A stretch of 64,000 bases of DNA from assembly GCA_013398275.1 (NCBI GenBank), contig VZSE01002186.1, positions 1,330,428-1,394,427 on the forward strand. Direction: 5' to 3'. Each line of letters opens with the position of its first letter. Position 1 is the first letter of the stretch. The stretch comes from Promerops cafer. Lineage: Eukaryota > Chordata > Aves > Passeriformes > Nectariniidae. Under the pieces are notes generated by a model, which saw only the letters and a list, made by a program, of their open reading frames with translations, was not told the DNA's origin and did not search any database. The position numbers and the translations under genes were made by a program. Shown here piece after piece: positions 12,053 through 24,731 of this stretch.

Positions 12053-15000
12053 TATATGAAATTGAATCACAAATGCAGCCTCTGGCTTGGCAAGTCTTGC
12101 AGTAGGTGGAGAGAGAAAATGTGGGTGAGGACAAGGGTGATGCTGCACCAGCCTTTTTTGCATACTCTTTTTAGGTGTCTGCTTCTGGCAGTTCTTGAAC
12201 TTGATAAGCCTTTGTTCTGATAGACTATTTCAGGGACTTATGTTCTTATGCACCTCTGAAGTGAAAATGGATTTCACCTGCACTCACCCATTGTAGAACC
12301 CTGGGATACTGCCCCAAGAAATGGCAAGAGGTGGGGTTAATCCCCACAATCTTCTCTCCTTTAATAAGGCTACTCTTAAACAAAGAGCTGGTTCCTCAGG
12401 CAACAATGTCTCCCCACAGGAAAAAAACACTACTGTGTGCTGTATGGCTTCCTTGTCTTCACTAAAGATGGAGGAAAAAGGCAAGGTGTGCCAACTCACT
12501 GGTGGTTTGATGGAAAAACTGAGTATGCACAGACCAAGACTAACTAAATTGGCATGTTGTAGTTACTAACTATGGTGACTTGAACAAGGAAGGTGGCGTT
12601 GCTGACAGAGGGTCCAAGTGTCAGTCCACAGGGGATCACAACAGGTCTTCTGCATACCTTTTCAAACACAGTCAGGTCCTAGAAGGATATTTTCATTGTG
12701 GATGCTTTCCACTCTTTTTACTCAGAAAAGCCACTATCTGTCAGTGGTTTGTTTTCTTGTCTCCAAAGCACAGTTTTTTTGGTGTGCACTGAGGGGCATT
12801 TTTTTAAAGTTGCATCAGCAAGAGCAACCCAACTATTTGGGCCAGGGCAACCAAGAAACACAAATTTGAAATAGGAAAGCATTATTGTGAAATCAGTAGT
12901 TAAACTCTTTCCCAGGTAACAGTGCACTAATTTTGGAGGGGAGAGATATGGCTTCAAGTTTTAAGTCTGGGCAGAACTGGGATGGGTGGAGCATGATGGT
13001 GGGAATGACTTACTGGTGCATGGATTTATTTGCAAAGTACACTAACATCTGATCTGACATCCCCGTACCAGCTTGGTTTCCTCCTTCTGCAGCTGCTTCA
13101 TTACCCCCTCCCCTCATTAAAGAGATGGGTATTTTGTGCTCTCATGACCTGCCAAAGGACAGGACAAGAGTCATCATGACTGAGTAGATTTTGCCTCTTC
13201 GCTTTGCTCATGTCTGCCCCAAAGGAATGTTGCACCAGGAGCTGTTGACATTAAATCTGAACACATTTTGCTGACTGCTGCAGAGTGCATGGGTGGCTGA
13301 AGCATAATTGCGATTTTCAAGAACAAGCTTACAGGAACCCTTCTTTTCATCAAGAAAGGTGACGGTATGTCCTGCATTGGATTCAAGTACGTCGCTGGTG
13401 ATTTACTATGGCAGCACCTAGGGACCACATATTTTCAAGAGCATGGAGAATGAGACTTTTCGCTTTCATAGGGATTGAGCAGGAGGGGAGGCAAGTCCTA
13501 TTTGTTCAAAGGCCTGGGATCAGGTCTGAAATATTTGCCCTTTAGAGACCAGGTATCTTGAATCTCTAGTGCTGGTCAGAAACTTGTCCTTGCCTAAACC
13601 ATGTTCTCTGGCAGTGCAGTGACAGAGGTGTCTCCAGCACATCCATTTCTGGCCCTGTTGTTATGTATCCCACCCTCACTGCTGGGAACACCCTCTTTTC
13701 CCCAAGACCAGTGCATGTGTAGTCCTGCCTGTGCTGCCATGAGAAAATCCATTTAAATCCCCTGAATGAATAGCACAGGAGCTCACTGCAAAGACAGCAG
13801 TTGTTCATTACATTAACAGGGCTTGGTAACAGAAAAGAAAGATGATGAAACATACTTTGATGGATTTTTGTGTCTCTGTCTGTGAGGGCAGCAACAAAAC
13901 TTTTCCATGCTGTGGGGCTTGTACTCCTTGGGCTGTGACATTCCCAGATGATGCCACTTGTAATAGGGAAGAAGGGCCCTAACTGTGCTGGTGGGCCTGA
14001 AAGGAAAGCTGTGTTTCAGGCAGTATTACGGCAGGCATCCCAGCTTGAGGAACACATGGTAAGGCTCTCAAGCTCATGACACTGTGTTTAACACCCTGCA
14101 TTCTTTCCCAGCTTTTCTCTTCACGTTAACAGGAGATATTTTCCATCCAAATTTTATCACTGAAGAGAGGCATAACAGACAAGAAAATGCTGTAGTGGTC
14201 TTGAGCTGAAATAAAGCACAAATGGCTTAGAAACCAATTAAAAATGGCAAAGAAGGACCTCCCTCTTCTGTTTCAAATCAGCGCACACCAGCAGTGCCAT
14301 GAAAAAACAGCAATCTGAGGGTCAGCAGGAGAGAAAGAAGAAACCTTTCCTACCCCAGGATCCAGGGGTAATAAGGAATCAGCTTATTAGTATTCCTCCA
14401 TGGACACATGTTATTGAGCAGATAGGCACTGCAGGGCTGGGGGGCTGGTGTGATCACAAGCTCTGGGAGAGCCTGTCATGAGCATGCAAGTGGGAGCAAG
14501 GATGCAGCATGCATCAGCTCCTGGCTCAAAAGCTGTTTTCAGGGGATGGAGAATCTGCCTGAGTTAGGCACAAGCTGCACAGCTACCAGGAGAAGCAAAC
14601 AGCAAAACTTGCTGGGAGGCAGAATTTTGAAGAGTCAGGCTGCAATTTTAGCAGTGTTCTGCTCAACAGAGCAAGCCCACCTCCACTTCAGCCCTGGATG
14701 GCAACATTTATAAGCATGGCATGGGTAGGGGAAGGTCATTGAAAAGTCTGTGCTGCACAGTGGTATTGGTACTGGAGGTGCCATGGTGGCAGCGGGCTTC
14801 TCCCTGTGAGACATCCACATGTCCCTGTTGGCACTTGGACATCTCTCCCTGTGTGTCTGTGGTCACATCCCTCCCCTGCTGACTTGCGATGAGGCCATGG
14901 GCAAGCTCCATGTCTTCCCTGGGCCCTGAAGAGCTTCCCAGCTGAGTTTAGCATGCCCAGTGCCATCCACCAGCAGATATTGTGACTTAGTTATGGGTTG

Positions 15001-18000
15001 GGCATTGGATTATCACAACAAAGGTCTTCAGGCTGAGAACCTTATGTGCTGCCATTGGACTTTGGCTCTGAAAGGCAAGGGATCTAAATCCCAGAAGAGA
15101 AGGTAGCTGCCTTCTGCAGGACTGCTTTTATGGTTGGTGATAACAGTCAACAGGCCTGGGGGGTGTTGGCCTAGCATGAAGTGTGGAGACCAACAGAGCG
15201 CCAGCCCAGTAGTTGCAGTATTTTTTACCACAGAAGGTCAGGGAGGCATTAAAATTGACAAATGTTTTTCCTCTTCAAAGCATTCACTTAACACCAGCAC
15301 AACACACACTCCCACCTCCTCCTCTGGACACTTTAGAAGGAATATACAAAGGGAATATGCACACTTATGCATCCCAGCCTGACTTTGAACTCTTTATTCT
15401 CCTGTAGAACTACAAGTGATGTCAGGATTCACACAGACACAAGAAGTTCATGTGGGGACTTCCATATGTGACCACACCACCAATTTTTACTCGTTTGGGT
15501 TTCATAAGGTCCAAGAAAAGCATAAAAAGCAAAGCCACGTGTAAAATACTCAGATAAAACCTGTTTTTTGCCCCCAAAGGGAGGTGGGAGGCAGGCAGTG
15601 GTTCCTGCAAATGCCTTTCCTCCCATGCTAATAGATGCCTTGATGCTAAGAACTCTTCAGTGGCTCATGCAACACCTGCTCTGACTCCATATGGTTTCTC
15701 TTCACCATCTGTATCATTCCCTCCCAGATGATGGCCAGAAGCACTGAACTTGCCTTTGCCAGCAATGGTCTGCTGTTCTGCTCTTGGGCAAAGCAGACTC
15801 AGATCTGGAAGGATCATTTTTAACCAGCTGTTACTCTGTCCTTAAGATTGGGCACAGAGCATTCCTGTCAGTCCATTACTGGCACATCTTTCCCTGGCCC
15901 AGCTGTCTGACCCCAGGTCCTTGTTCTTGTCCTTGTTTGACTGCTTCAAACCCACTTCCCATGAGGGCAATAAATGCTTCTCTTTGCACTTACATTAATG
16001 TTAGCATGACATTGTTAAAATTGTGCGTTCCACATCCAAGATGACTTTCAAGAAGTATGGACAAATGGCTTATCGAAGCCTGACCAGCCCTGCTCACTAC
16101 TTGCCCTGATGACACGAGAAGCTTTAATTCTGGCGGGTGTGACCTGACACCTGTGGTCCCATCATTCCTCTTGGCTGGGTAGTACCCACAGGGGCTGCTC
16201 TGGTACCACCTGTGCTACCCAGACTCCAAAAGCCATCTGGAGGTGGATCTCCATCATCCCCATTTTTTCCATCCACTAAAATCACTAGCTGGATTTCATG
16301 AAGAACACGAGCCTGATGTTTTTTGTGCCTGCCTGTCACCCGGTAGTGCTATTCCAAGGTGGGAGGATGACTGAACTGGAAGTAAGGGGGCAGTCATACA
16401 GGTGGTGGGCAGGCCCAGCAGGGATACCCAGGCAGGCAGAGGCTGCTCCACACTGCTATGCCTCATCCATATTTTGTGTGTCTCTCCTTTGAGTGACTTC
16501 CACATTCCAGTCAAGCTGGGTTGCTGTTGGCCCATACATTTTGCCCTAAGTTTTTTCTTCTTGCCAGCACACACAGCTTGGGCAAAACATTTGAACAATT
16601 TGTTTTTAAGTATTTACTTCCTCATAAGCAGCCAGCCTGGCACCCGGTCAGATTCCCAAAATAATTCAGTTAGGATTTAAGTAAATTGCCTTCAGGTGTT
16701 GCCCAGCTGCTTTATTGTGAAGAAGTCTTGAACTCTACACTGGGCCCTTAAAACCAAGGAGAGACAGTGCAAGACTGACTTTTTTGCCAGCCTCATACTC
16801 TGCCCCTGCTCTGGATGTGGGACAGGGCTTCCTATTTCTCCTCTTCCAACTACCTGCTGCTGCTGCCTTTTTTGCACTTGTACTCTGAGATCATCTCTAG
16901 CTATACTGTCTCTAAGATATTTCACCATCTTCCCCTACTGCTGACAATGGAAGAGGAAAATGAAGCAATTCACTGTGATTCCCTCCAGAAGTCACTCTAA
17001 GCAGAGGAAAGGGGCAGAGGCACAGGGGCCTGCAAGAGAAACCTGGGAAGTCCTGTCCCCATCCAAACAAAGGGGCCTGAGAAGAATGGGGGTTTTATTG
17101 CCTGAGCACAGGTCAGACAACCAGACTTGATGCAGCTGACCCTGGACAGTTTGGCCCCAGGTCTGTGCTGGCTGTAACACACTCTGGGGGTGCAGCTGTA
17201 ATGGTGCTGTGGACTAGCACAGTCTTTAACCTACCTGGCCTTTGGCAGGGCAGTGTCCTGACCCTGGCTCAGGCTCCTGCAGCTCTACCAGCCAGACCCC
17301 TTCTTGGGCTTCAGCTCACTTAGCTGAGCCCCGTTCCACCAGGACTGGCAGTGCAAATCAAACCCAGGTTAAAGGAGAGCTGTAAGATACTGCAAACCTG
17401 CATTCAGCTACAGCTGAGCTGTAAACCCGCTCCTGTTGATGCTCATGGTAGGAAGCTGGGCCATGGGAATAGTTCTGAGAGGTCAATCTCCAAAGCCAGT
17501 GTTTAAAAAGAACTTTTCTATGTGAAATTTTACACACGCCTGCATGCTATTGAAATAATGTTAACCAGCTGTGTTTCTACATGCAAATAATGGATATATG
17601 TTTTCTGTGCCTGTGCATATACACACACCTGCAGTCACACACACAAGACTGGGTGAGGGGTGTTAGATTAAGCTGACTGCAATAAATGTAAGAAGGAGAT
17701 TCGATAATGACCCCAAATATGGATCCAAATGTCCCTTCTTCTGCCACTAATTGATCTAATGGATTTCATATTTGTAACCAGGCAGTGGTTTGTATTGTTT
17801 CTTTTTGTTTGCTGCTTTAGAAAAAATAAGAGCTACTAGAACATAACCCATACCATATTTGCAGATGTAATTGCCGTGATATGCCCCCTGTCCCCAAAGC
17901 AATTGCCAGTAGGGGAATACTAATAGTTTGGAGCAGTTGCACTGTAATTTATGATGGCAAACACTGGGGCAGAAAGCCTCAGTCACTATGCACACAAATA

Positions 18001-21000
18001 CAATGTATGCATATCAATCTATTTTAAGAGCAACATATTCTAGATCCTCAGTCAAGTGCACAGTGCTGCCAGAAGAGAAGCATAATTTGCTTTTATTCAG
18101 GCGGGGGAAAACTGAGACAACAGATCAGCATCTGAGGTGGGAGTAGATATGCCATGTCATTGTTGCATGAAGCTACTGTGGGGTCTGCTCCCTCTTTGGA
18201 GGCACATCCTTGCCAGTGCTGCACTTCATCTCTGTCCACCCACACTCTCTCCCCTGGCATTTTGCTGTCCCTGATATTCATATTCCTTGTTTTCTTCTCC
18301 CCTTGGTCCCACCCCAGTTTCAGTGACTCTGCAACACTTCCCACTTGAGGGAGAAATTGGATTGAGTCCCTCTCTTTTTTGAGTTTGCAAGGCACAGCAG
18401 GAAAGCTAATGACACAGCTGCCTGTGCCACAGTAGCTCTGGCCACTTCAATAAAAAATAAAAAGAGGAAAAAAAATGAAGAATTGTATGTTCTTCAGCTC
18501 TCAAACTGGCACCTTTCAGGAGTGTTAAATGGTTTTAATAAGTAAATAAAATGCAGGCTACTTACCAGAGAAATCAGAATGGCACCTTTGCAGCTGTTCC
18601 TGACTCTTGAGAAAAAAGATATAATTAGGGAGGTTTGAGGGGATTTTTCATTAAAAAACCCACTTAATTTGGAACCACTCTGGTCTGCTGAGTAAGCGTG
18701 TATCTAGATGAACTTCAAAATACATTTTCTGTACTGGATAGAAGAAAATTTCAGAAGGAGCCTCCCTGGTTTATTGGATGGGTGTCTATTGGGACAGGTT
18801 TAAAAACATTTTAGTGTAGCTGATGGACCATGACCTTTTAGTATCAGTTAAATCCAGATTTATTTTTTTAAGTGGTATGCTATGGAAAGGCACTGGCAGC
18901 CAAGTTAGAGAAGTCTGCCACAGTATTTTCACAGGATCATTCCAAGGTATTCTGCTGTTCATGCCAAGCAATAAAACCTTTGGTTTTGTGTGCATTTCTG
19001 GACACTGCTGTGCTCTCAGCACAGGCAAATTGTCTCCAAAAGGTGCTATTTCATAGACAAAACTATGTTTTAAAAACTTATCTGCATTAGGATATTGAAG
19101 AAAAAAAAAAGGATGGATTTACCGGTGTTGTACATTTAAGATGAGAGAACAGGCATGTACTCAAATATTGTTTTAATTATTTTTCAGTTGTAGTCCTCCA
19201 TATGTTTGCACCGCAGTCAGTGAGCAATAGAAGAGCTCTCCTGTGGTTAATTTTACACCTGTAAAGTCCCCTGGATACAAACCAAGACTGCGTGGCCAAG
19301 TGCATAAAGTATCCTGCTTATCTGGCCAATGAATTCATATGCTCCAGGGGGTTGGAGAAGATGGGGAGAATATGAGGAATTTATTATTTTCAGTCTTTAG
19401 CAGATTTTCATTACTTTTACCCTTTCTATCTCCAACACCTGAGAAATAAATCCCCACAGCTTCAGGTTTTCAATGCAAACATGGGAAGAAATCCCCACAG
19501 TCTGTGCTCCTTGCAGGCAACAGGGGAGGAATCCAGGGCTGGCTCCAAGGGCTCCCCCATGGCCCACACCCCGTGGGTGTGTCTGAGGGATGCCCCAGCA
19601 GAGCCTGCTCCCAGCACAGCCTGGCTGAGGGACCACGGGGACACATCTGATTTTTGTTCAGCCCTGCCCCATCCCTTCCACACTGCTCCTAATAATCTGC
19701 CAATTATAATCATCCCTACAAAAGCCGTGGAGATGCTTGCATTTTTTCTCTACCATTGCACTGGCTGGAGACTCCTGAGTTTCCAGGCAGAGCCTTGCAA
19801 AAGGCTTCAGAGTGACCTTGTGCCAGGCACAGAGCCCGTGCTTTGCTGCCCCTCTGCAGCAAAGGCTGGCTCCCGCTTGTCACCCACGAGAACCAGCTGT
19901 TCCATGTGGCCCTCACCTTCTACCACAGGCTCACACCTCTGCTGCAGTCACCACACGTTACCATAATCAAAATTAATAGAGATAATTAGTGCTTCACAAC
20001 CATGCAGAATTAATAAGGCTCAGAGTGTGACACTAATATATCAATAGCAGAGCTGACGTACATCGTTGGTATTCTTCGGGAACCACAGCCTATATTCAGA
20101 TATAAAGGATCTTCAATGTTCCTTTGCAAATAAAAGTAAATGTTAATCGAAGCACTTTTCTTTGAAAGGCCTATTTTAAAATGACATACAATTCAAATAT
20201 TTGTTTTATGACACACAGATAGGAGGGCTCACAGTCTCACAGGAAACGTATGAATGTAGGAAGGAAAAAGGAAAAAAACTGTAAGGAGATTAATTCCCTT
20301 CTGCGCACATCAGAATAAAGACTGTGGTGATGGGCTGAAGTGAGAAGGATACATATTACACATTTGGAATTTTTTTAACTGCAGAAAAGGTTGGGATCAG
20401 TTTTTCTTTTTAGTGAAAGGGATAGCTAGCATACAAAAATGAAATGTAGTCTAGCATTTGCATTGTTTCCAAAATAGAGGCCTGGAGGTATTTTATTTTC
20501 ATTTTCATATTGTTTTCGCTCCTTAAGAAAGCTCTCTTACATAGTTTATTTGAGGCTTTATCTTTCTACACAGTCCTTTGCAGTATATTTTCAATTATAC
20601 TCACAATGCACTTCAGAAGAAGAAATCACATACAAAAAGCAACGCCTTTTGCAGACAGAAAAAAAACATTTTTTTTCTCACGGAACAATTTTTTTTTGTG
20701 CAGTTTTTTAGAAGGCCTATTAAGCTCAACTAAAATATATGGTCTCAGTGTAATATACCAAAACATTCCAGTCACCAACAAATGTTCTTGCTTTTATTAA
20801 AAAATACAAACACAAACAACCAAACTCAGAGTCTCCAGGGAGTCAGACTTTGCTATTGTTCTTCCATTTCTGATGCAAGTCAGAAGATACCAGGCAATAC
20901 AGATTACTGAGTCACCACTTGCTAAGCTGTATTTTTTTAAACAACAGCTCTCCCAGCTGATCCTTCCAAGTTAGCAGAAAGAATATAAGAACAAAAAAGT

Positions 21001-22063
21001 GATTGGTGTTCAAAAAACCAAGTGCTTTGATGTAGCCAGGTATGCTGTGGAGCTGGGAAAGAAGGGAATCAGATGGACATTTCAGTGGGGAACAGTCCAG
21101 TTAGGGCTGATTTGGATGGGTTCATTTTGTGACAAAGTGGGGACAGAACAGTCGCTCAGGGTTACAGGGTGTAGGCAGAAAAGGGGGAGTCAGAGTGAGA
21201 AGGCACTAGATAAAGGAAATATCTGCATTCTAGCATATAGGACACAGTATAAGGATAAGCAGGGCTTCGGCAGTTAACAGGCATATTGGGCTGGGAAATT
21301 GATTCAGGACAAGGGGTTCAGCAGCAAGTCTGCTTCTTTCAGCACTTTTTCTTCAAATATCCTAGAATTCATCAAACAGAAGATAGATTACACTTTATAA
21401 TATAAGCCTCCTGAGGGGATGCTGCTAAAAGGCTGTCAGCAGAAAGAAAAAAAAAGTGTTCAAAGTGTGCATGTAGGGTTAGGGACTCCACATTTCAACT
21501 CATCTGCAGCTGGAGATGAGATGCATTTGCATTTGTTCCCCTGGCTGAAGACATAATATTCATTACAAAAGCTATTTCAAAATGGTTCTAGCCTATTTTT
21601 TTTTATTCACACATAACCCATATAAAATTTAAAATTATATATTAAAAATACATTTACATTCAAAAATTTTATAGTTACATTTCAAACGATTTTGCCTATG
21701 TCCAGTAGGATCTGCAGAGAGAATACTTTCAGTTTCAATTGTGTTTGTGTCAGACCTTCTAATAAAGACCAGAATATACTTAACTAACTGTAGTGCTGAT
21801 GGGTTTTCTGCTCAGAAACCCCTTTACACAAAGCATTGTGTATAGAAACAGAAATAAAATGACCCCTGGCCCAGAAAGCTTACTCGTCATGGTTTCAGCA
21901 TCACTCTATTCTGCAAATCAGTGGCTTTTGTTAATGATCACTGTCATTTTCCTGACATTTAATTGAATAGACTTTCTTTGGAGAAATTAAGACAGACAGT
22001 ATAAACCATGTTGTTAGGTCCCTCTGTCACAGGGATCTAAGAACATGGTCACAGTAGCAACCA
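12053..22063. other. Intergenic, no gene recognised
   Basis: Ten kilobases without a frame that looks coding. The longest frame, at 19481-19966, lies in GC-richer sequence and has no motif. The AT-rich parts (20.0-21.8 kb) could hold conserved regulatory elements, but sequence alone does not show it. Confidence 0.5.
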
Positions 22064-22462
22064 GTGAACCCCAACTGCTTTGTAAAATGCAGAAATATAA
22101 TCGTCAGTACTTTGGATTATGGAGATGTTTTTACTGCCTGTCTTGGCGCTTCGGCTCACGTTCCCTCAGCAGAGATTTGTGACAGCCTCAGGCATTGTCA
22201 CTCTTCTTGGTCTTCCTTCCTGCTTCACAGAAGGCAGAAGAAGAGCATTTATGCAGGCACCTCAGTCACTGCTGTTCAGAGTCCAGCTTGTGCAAGCTCC
22301 CACGCCGAATTACCAACAGGAGTGAGTTACTCAACTGGGACAAGGTCAGCAACCCCAAGGATGAGGGAATATCTAAATTTGCAAAGCTTTTCTGAGCTCC
22401 CACAACACCCATTTCCTACATTAATTCCTTGTGAACATATGATGAGTTATTACAATTTTTAA
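22064..22462 (+). other. Possible old LINE reverse-transcriptase fragment
   Basis: A 132-codon frame starts with IIVSTLDYGDVF, resembling the 'LDYGDv.y' motif of LINE reverse transcriptases, and a neighbouring frame has RFVTASG-like residues. Frames shift and the rest shows no match I can defend. It is weak evidence of a decayed non-LTR element. Confidence 0.28.
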
Positions 22463-24175
22463 AAAAATTATCTGCATTATCCTTCAACTGTGTTTCCATA
22501 TGTTAATCATTCCTACCTTGAGGAATCATAAATAGGATGGAAGTTACACATCCAGATGCTTGCAGAACTGGGCCATAGACTCAAATGTAATAAACCCAAA
22601 GCCAAGTAAAAGTTTGACTAAGATCTGCTTTCAGACTAAGCAAGACTAGGTTTTACTCACAGTTTCTGAGAAAAGACTTTCTTAGGACAAGTGCATATTT
22701 TAAATGAAATTCAGAAAAGCCACAAAAATAGAAAAAAAATTCAGTGCTTGGGATGTGGTAGGGGTGTTTTTTTCCCTTTTATAAAGAATATGCCATCTCT
22801 GCTGTCTTGTCATAGTAGAGGTATCTTTTACTGTTTTTACAGTTTCAAGAGACAAAAAGAAATTACATTCAAAACCAGGTTCTCCATGGAAAACTCACTG
22901 GCTGCATGGAGGAAAGTAAAGATTTTTACAAATATTTTGTTTTGTTTATCTCTGCTACCAATGAATGCTGAAAGAGTAGCTCTGTAAAACTACATTCTTA
23001 AAAAAAAAAAGGGGGTGGACAAAATATGCTCAACTAGCACCTCCATGAGACTACTCAGCAGAAAAATATTCCTCACTTATAATCCAAGTACATTCAAGGA
23101 TGGAAAAAATGCTGTATGGAAAACTATCTTAATGGAATTTAAGTGTCCTGCAATATGTGGAAAACAAACATATTTTAATAAATTGCTGCTTTCAGTGGCT
23201 GAATTTATTTTCAAGAAGGTCATAACCATAAAGCAGAAAACTAATTCTTCCTTCAGAGCAGTAGCAAAAGGGGAACAGAAAATATGACACTAAGTGTTAT
23301 CTTTGACCTCTTAGATGAACTGGCAAAAGGCTGTTGGAGTTTTTTGTTGTTGTTTTGTGGCATCTGTTTTGGTTTGTGGTTTTTTTAAGGTTTCTTTAAA
23401 AAACCTCAAGCCTGTATTTTTCTCACTTTTTTAGTTTAGAGGTAATGAATTATCTGCAAAAACATTCAAAGAAAACCAGTCATGTCAGCAATGCATTGCT
23501 AATAATTTCTTCAGTGTTTCCATCCTTCTTTGACAACTGGGGAAAAACAGGTGCCTACCTACTTCACTTTCATGTCCAAGCACCTGACTGCTCTGTTCAC
23601 TCCTTTCGTACAGGCATTAAAACAAGCATAGCAGTATGCAAGTAAGGAATGTAAAATATGAATCTATTCTCTGCCCCCACCCTCATCGGTGTCAACTTCA
23701 ACAGCTTTCCCTTTGCTTCTGAAATTTCCTGCCTGTGGAGTTGGTAAGGGAAAGGAACTATCTTGTGGATCAGAAACCTAAGCCAATCCCTTTCAGAATA
23801 TTTTTTGCCAAATCTGAGTGAAGATTGATGCTCTGGGCAACAAGAACAAAAGTAGGATGTAATACAAAAACTGCTGTCAAAATCCAGCTTACTTAGACCC
23901 ATTCCTTGCAGACTCTTAAACAATCATTTGCAAATCTCCTTAATTGGGCTGGTTTGTTATTCTGCCATGGAACCTTTCCTGTCTCTAATGAGGCACCCAG
24001 TGATATTTTTAAATGTCTTCTAGCCTACAATATTGTTATACCACCTTCTGAAACCTGACAGTACAGGCAGAAAGATGTCCTTCTGGACTACCTGTGGTGG
24101 CTTCACAGAGTTTGGGAATTTCCCAGGCCTCTGGCTGCCTTCTGAATGCTCTGAAATTCTCTTCTTTGATGGTAT
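22463..24175. other. Intergenic, AT-rich, nothing recognised
   Basis: Poly-A and poly-T runs and short random frames only. Confidence 0.55.
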
Positions 24176-24731
24176 GCTGGCTTTGGCTGGGGCAGAGTTG
24201 ATTTGCTTCACAGTAGCTAGTATGGGGCTGTGTTTCGGATTTGTGCTGGAGACAGGGCTGATAATGCAGATACATTTTCCCTGTTGCTGGGAAGCGTTTG
24301 CACAGTCAAGACCTTTTCTGCTCCCCACCCCAACCCAGCAGTGAAAGAGCTGGGGATGCACAAGGAGCTGGGAGAGGACACAGCCAGGACAGCTGACCCC
24401 AGCTGACCACAGGAATATCCCACACCACGTGGCATCATGTTCAGCTTATGGGCTGGGGGAGAAGGAGGAAGGAGAGGATGTTCAGAGATACAGCATTTGT
24501 CTTCCCAAGGCACCCTTACAAGTGATGAAGCCCAGCTTTCCTGGAGGCTGAACACCTGCCTGCCCATGGGAAGCAGTGAATGAATTCCTTGTTCTGCTTT
24601 ACCTATTAAACTGTATTTATCTCAAGCCATGAGTTTTCTCATTTTTACCCTTCAGACTACCCTCCCCCATCCCACTGGGATGAGTGAACTGCATGGGGCT
24701 TAGTTACCAGTGGGGGTTAAACCAAGGCAAT
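24176..24731 (+). mobile_element. Solo LTR of a passerine-type endogenous retrovirus
   Basis: The order ctttggctggggcagagttgattt, gcttgcacagtcaaggcc-like, gacacagccaggacagctgacccc, aacacctgcctgcccatggg, ctattaaactgtatttatctc, ggggttaaacca matches an LTR family I associate with songbirds. It has an ATTAAA-type poly(A) signal in plus orientation. The left limit is uncertain and no target duplication was resolved. Confidence 0.6.

Noticed and set aside
19481..19966. 161-codon plus-strand frame
   Set aside because: GC-richer intergenic sequence with equally open frames on the other strand. No recognisable protein.
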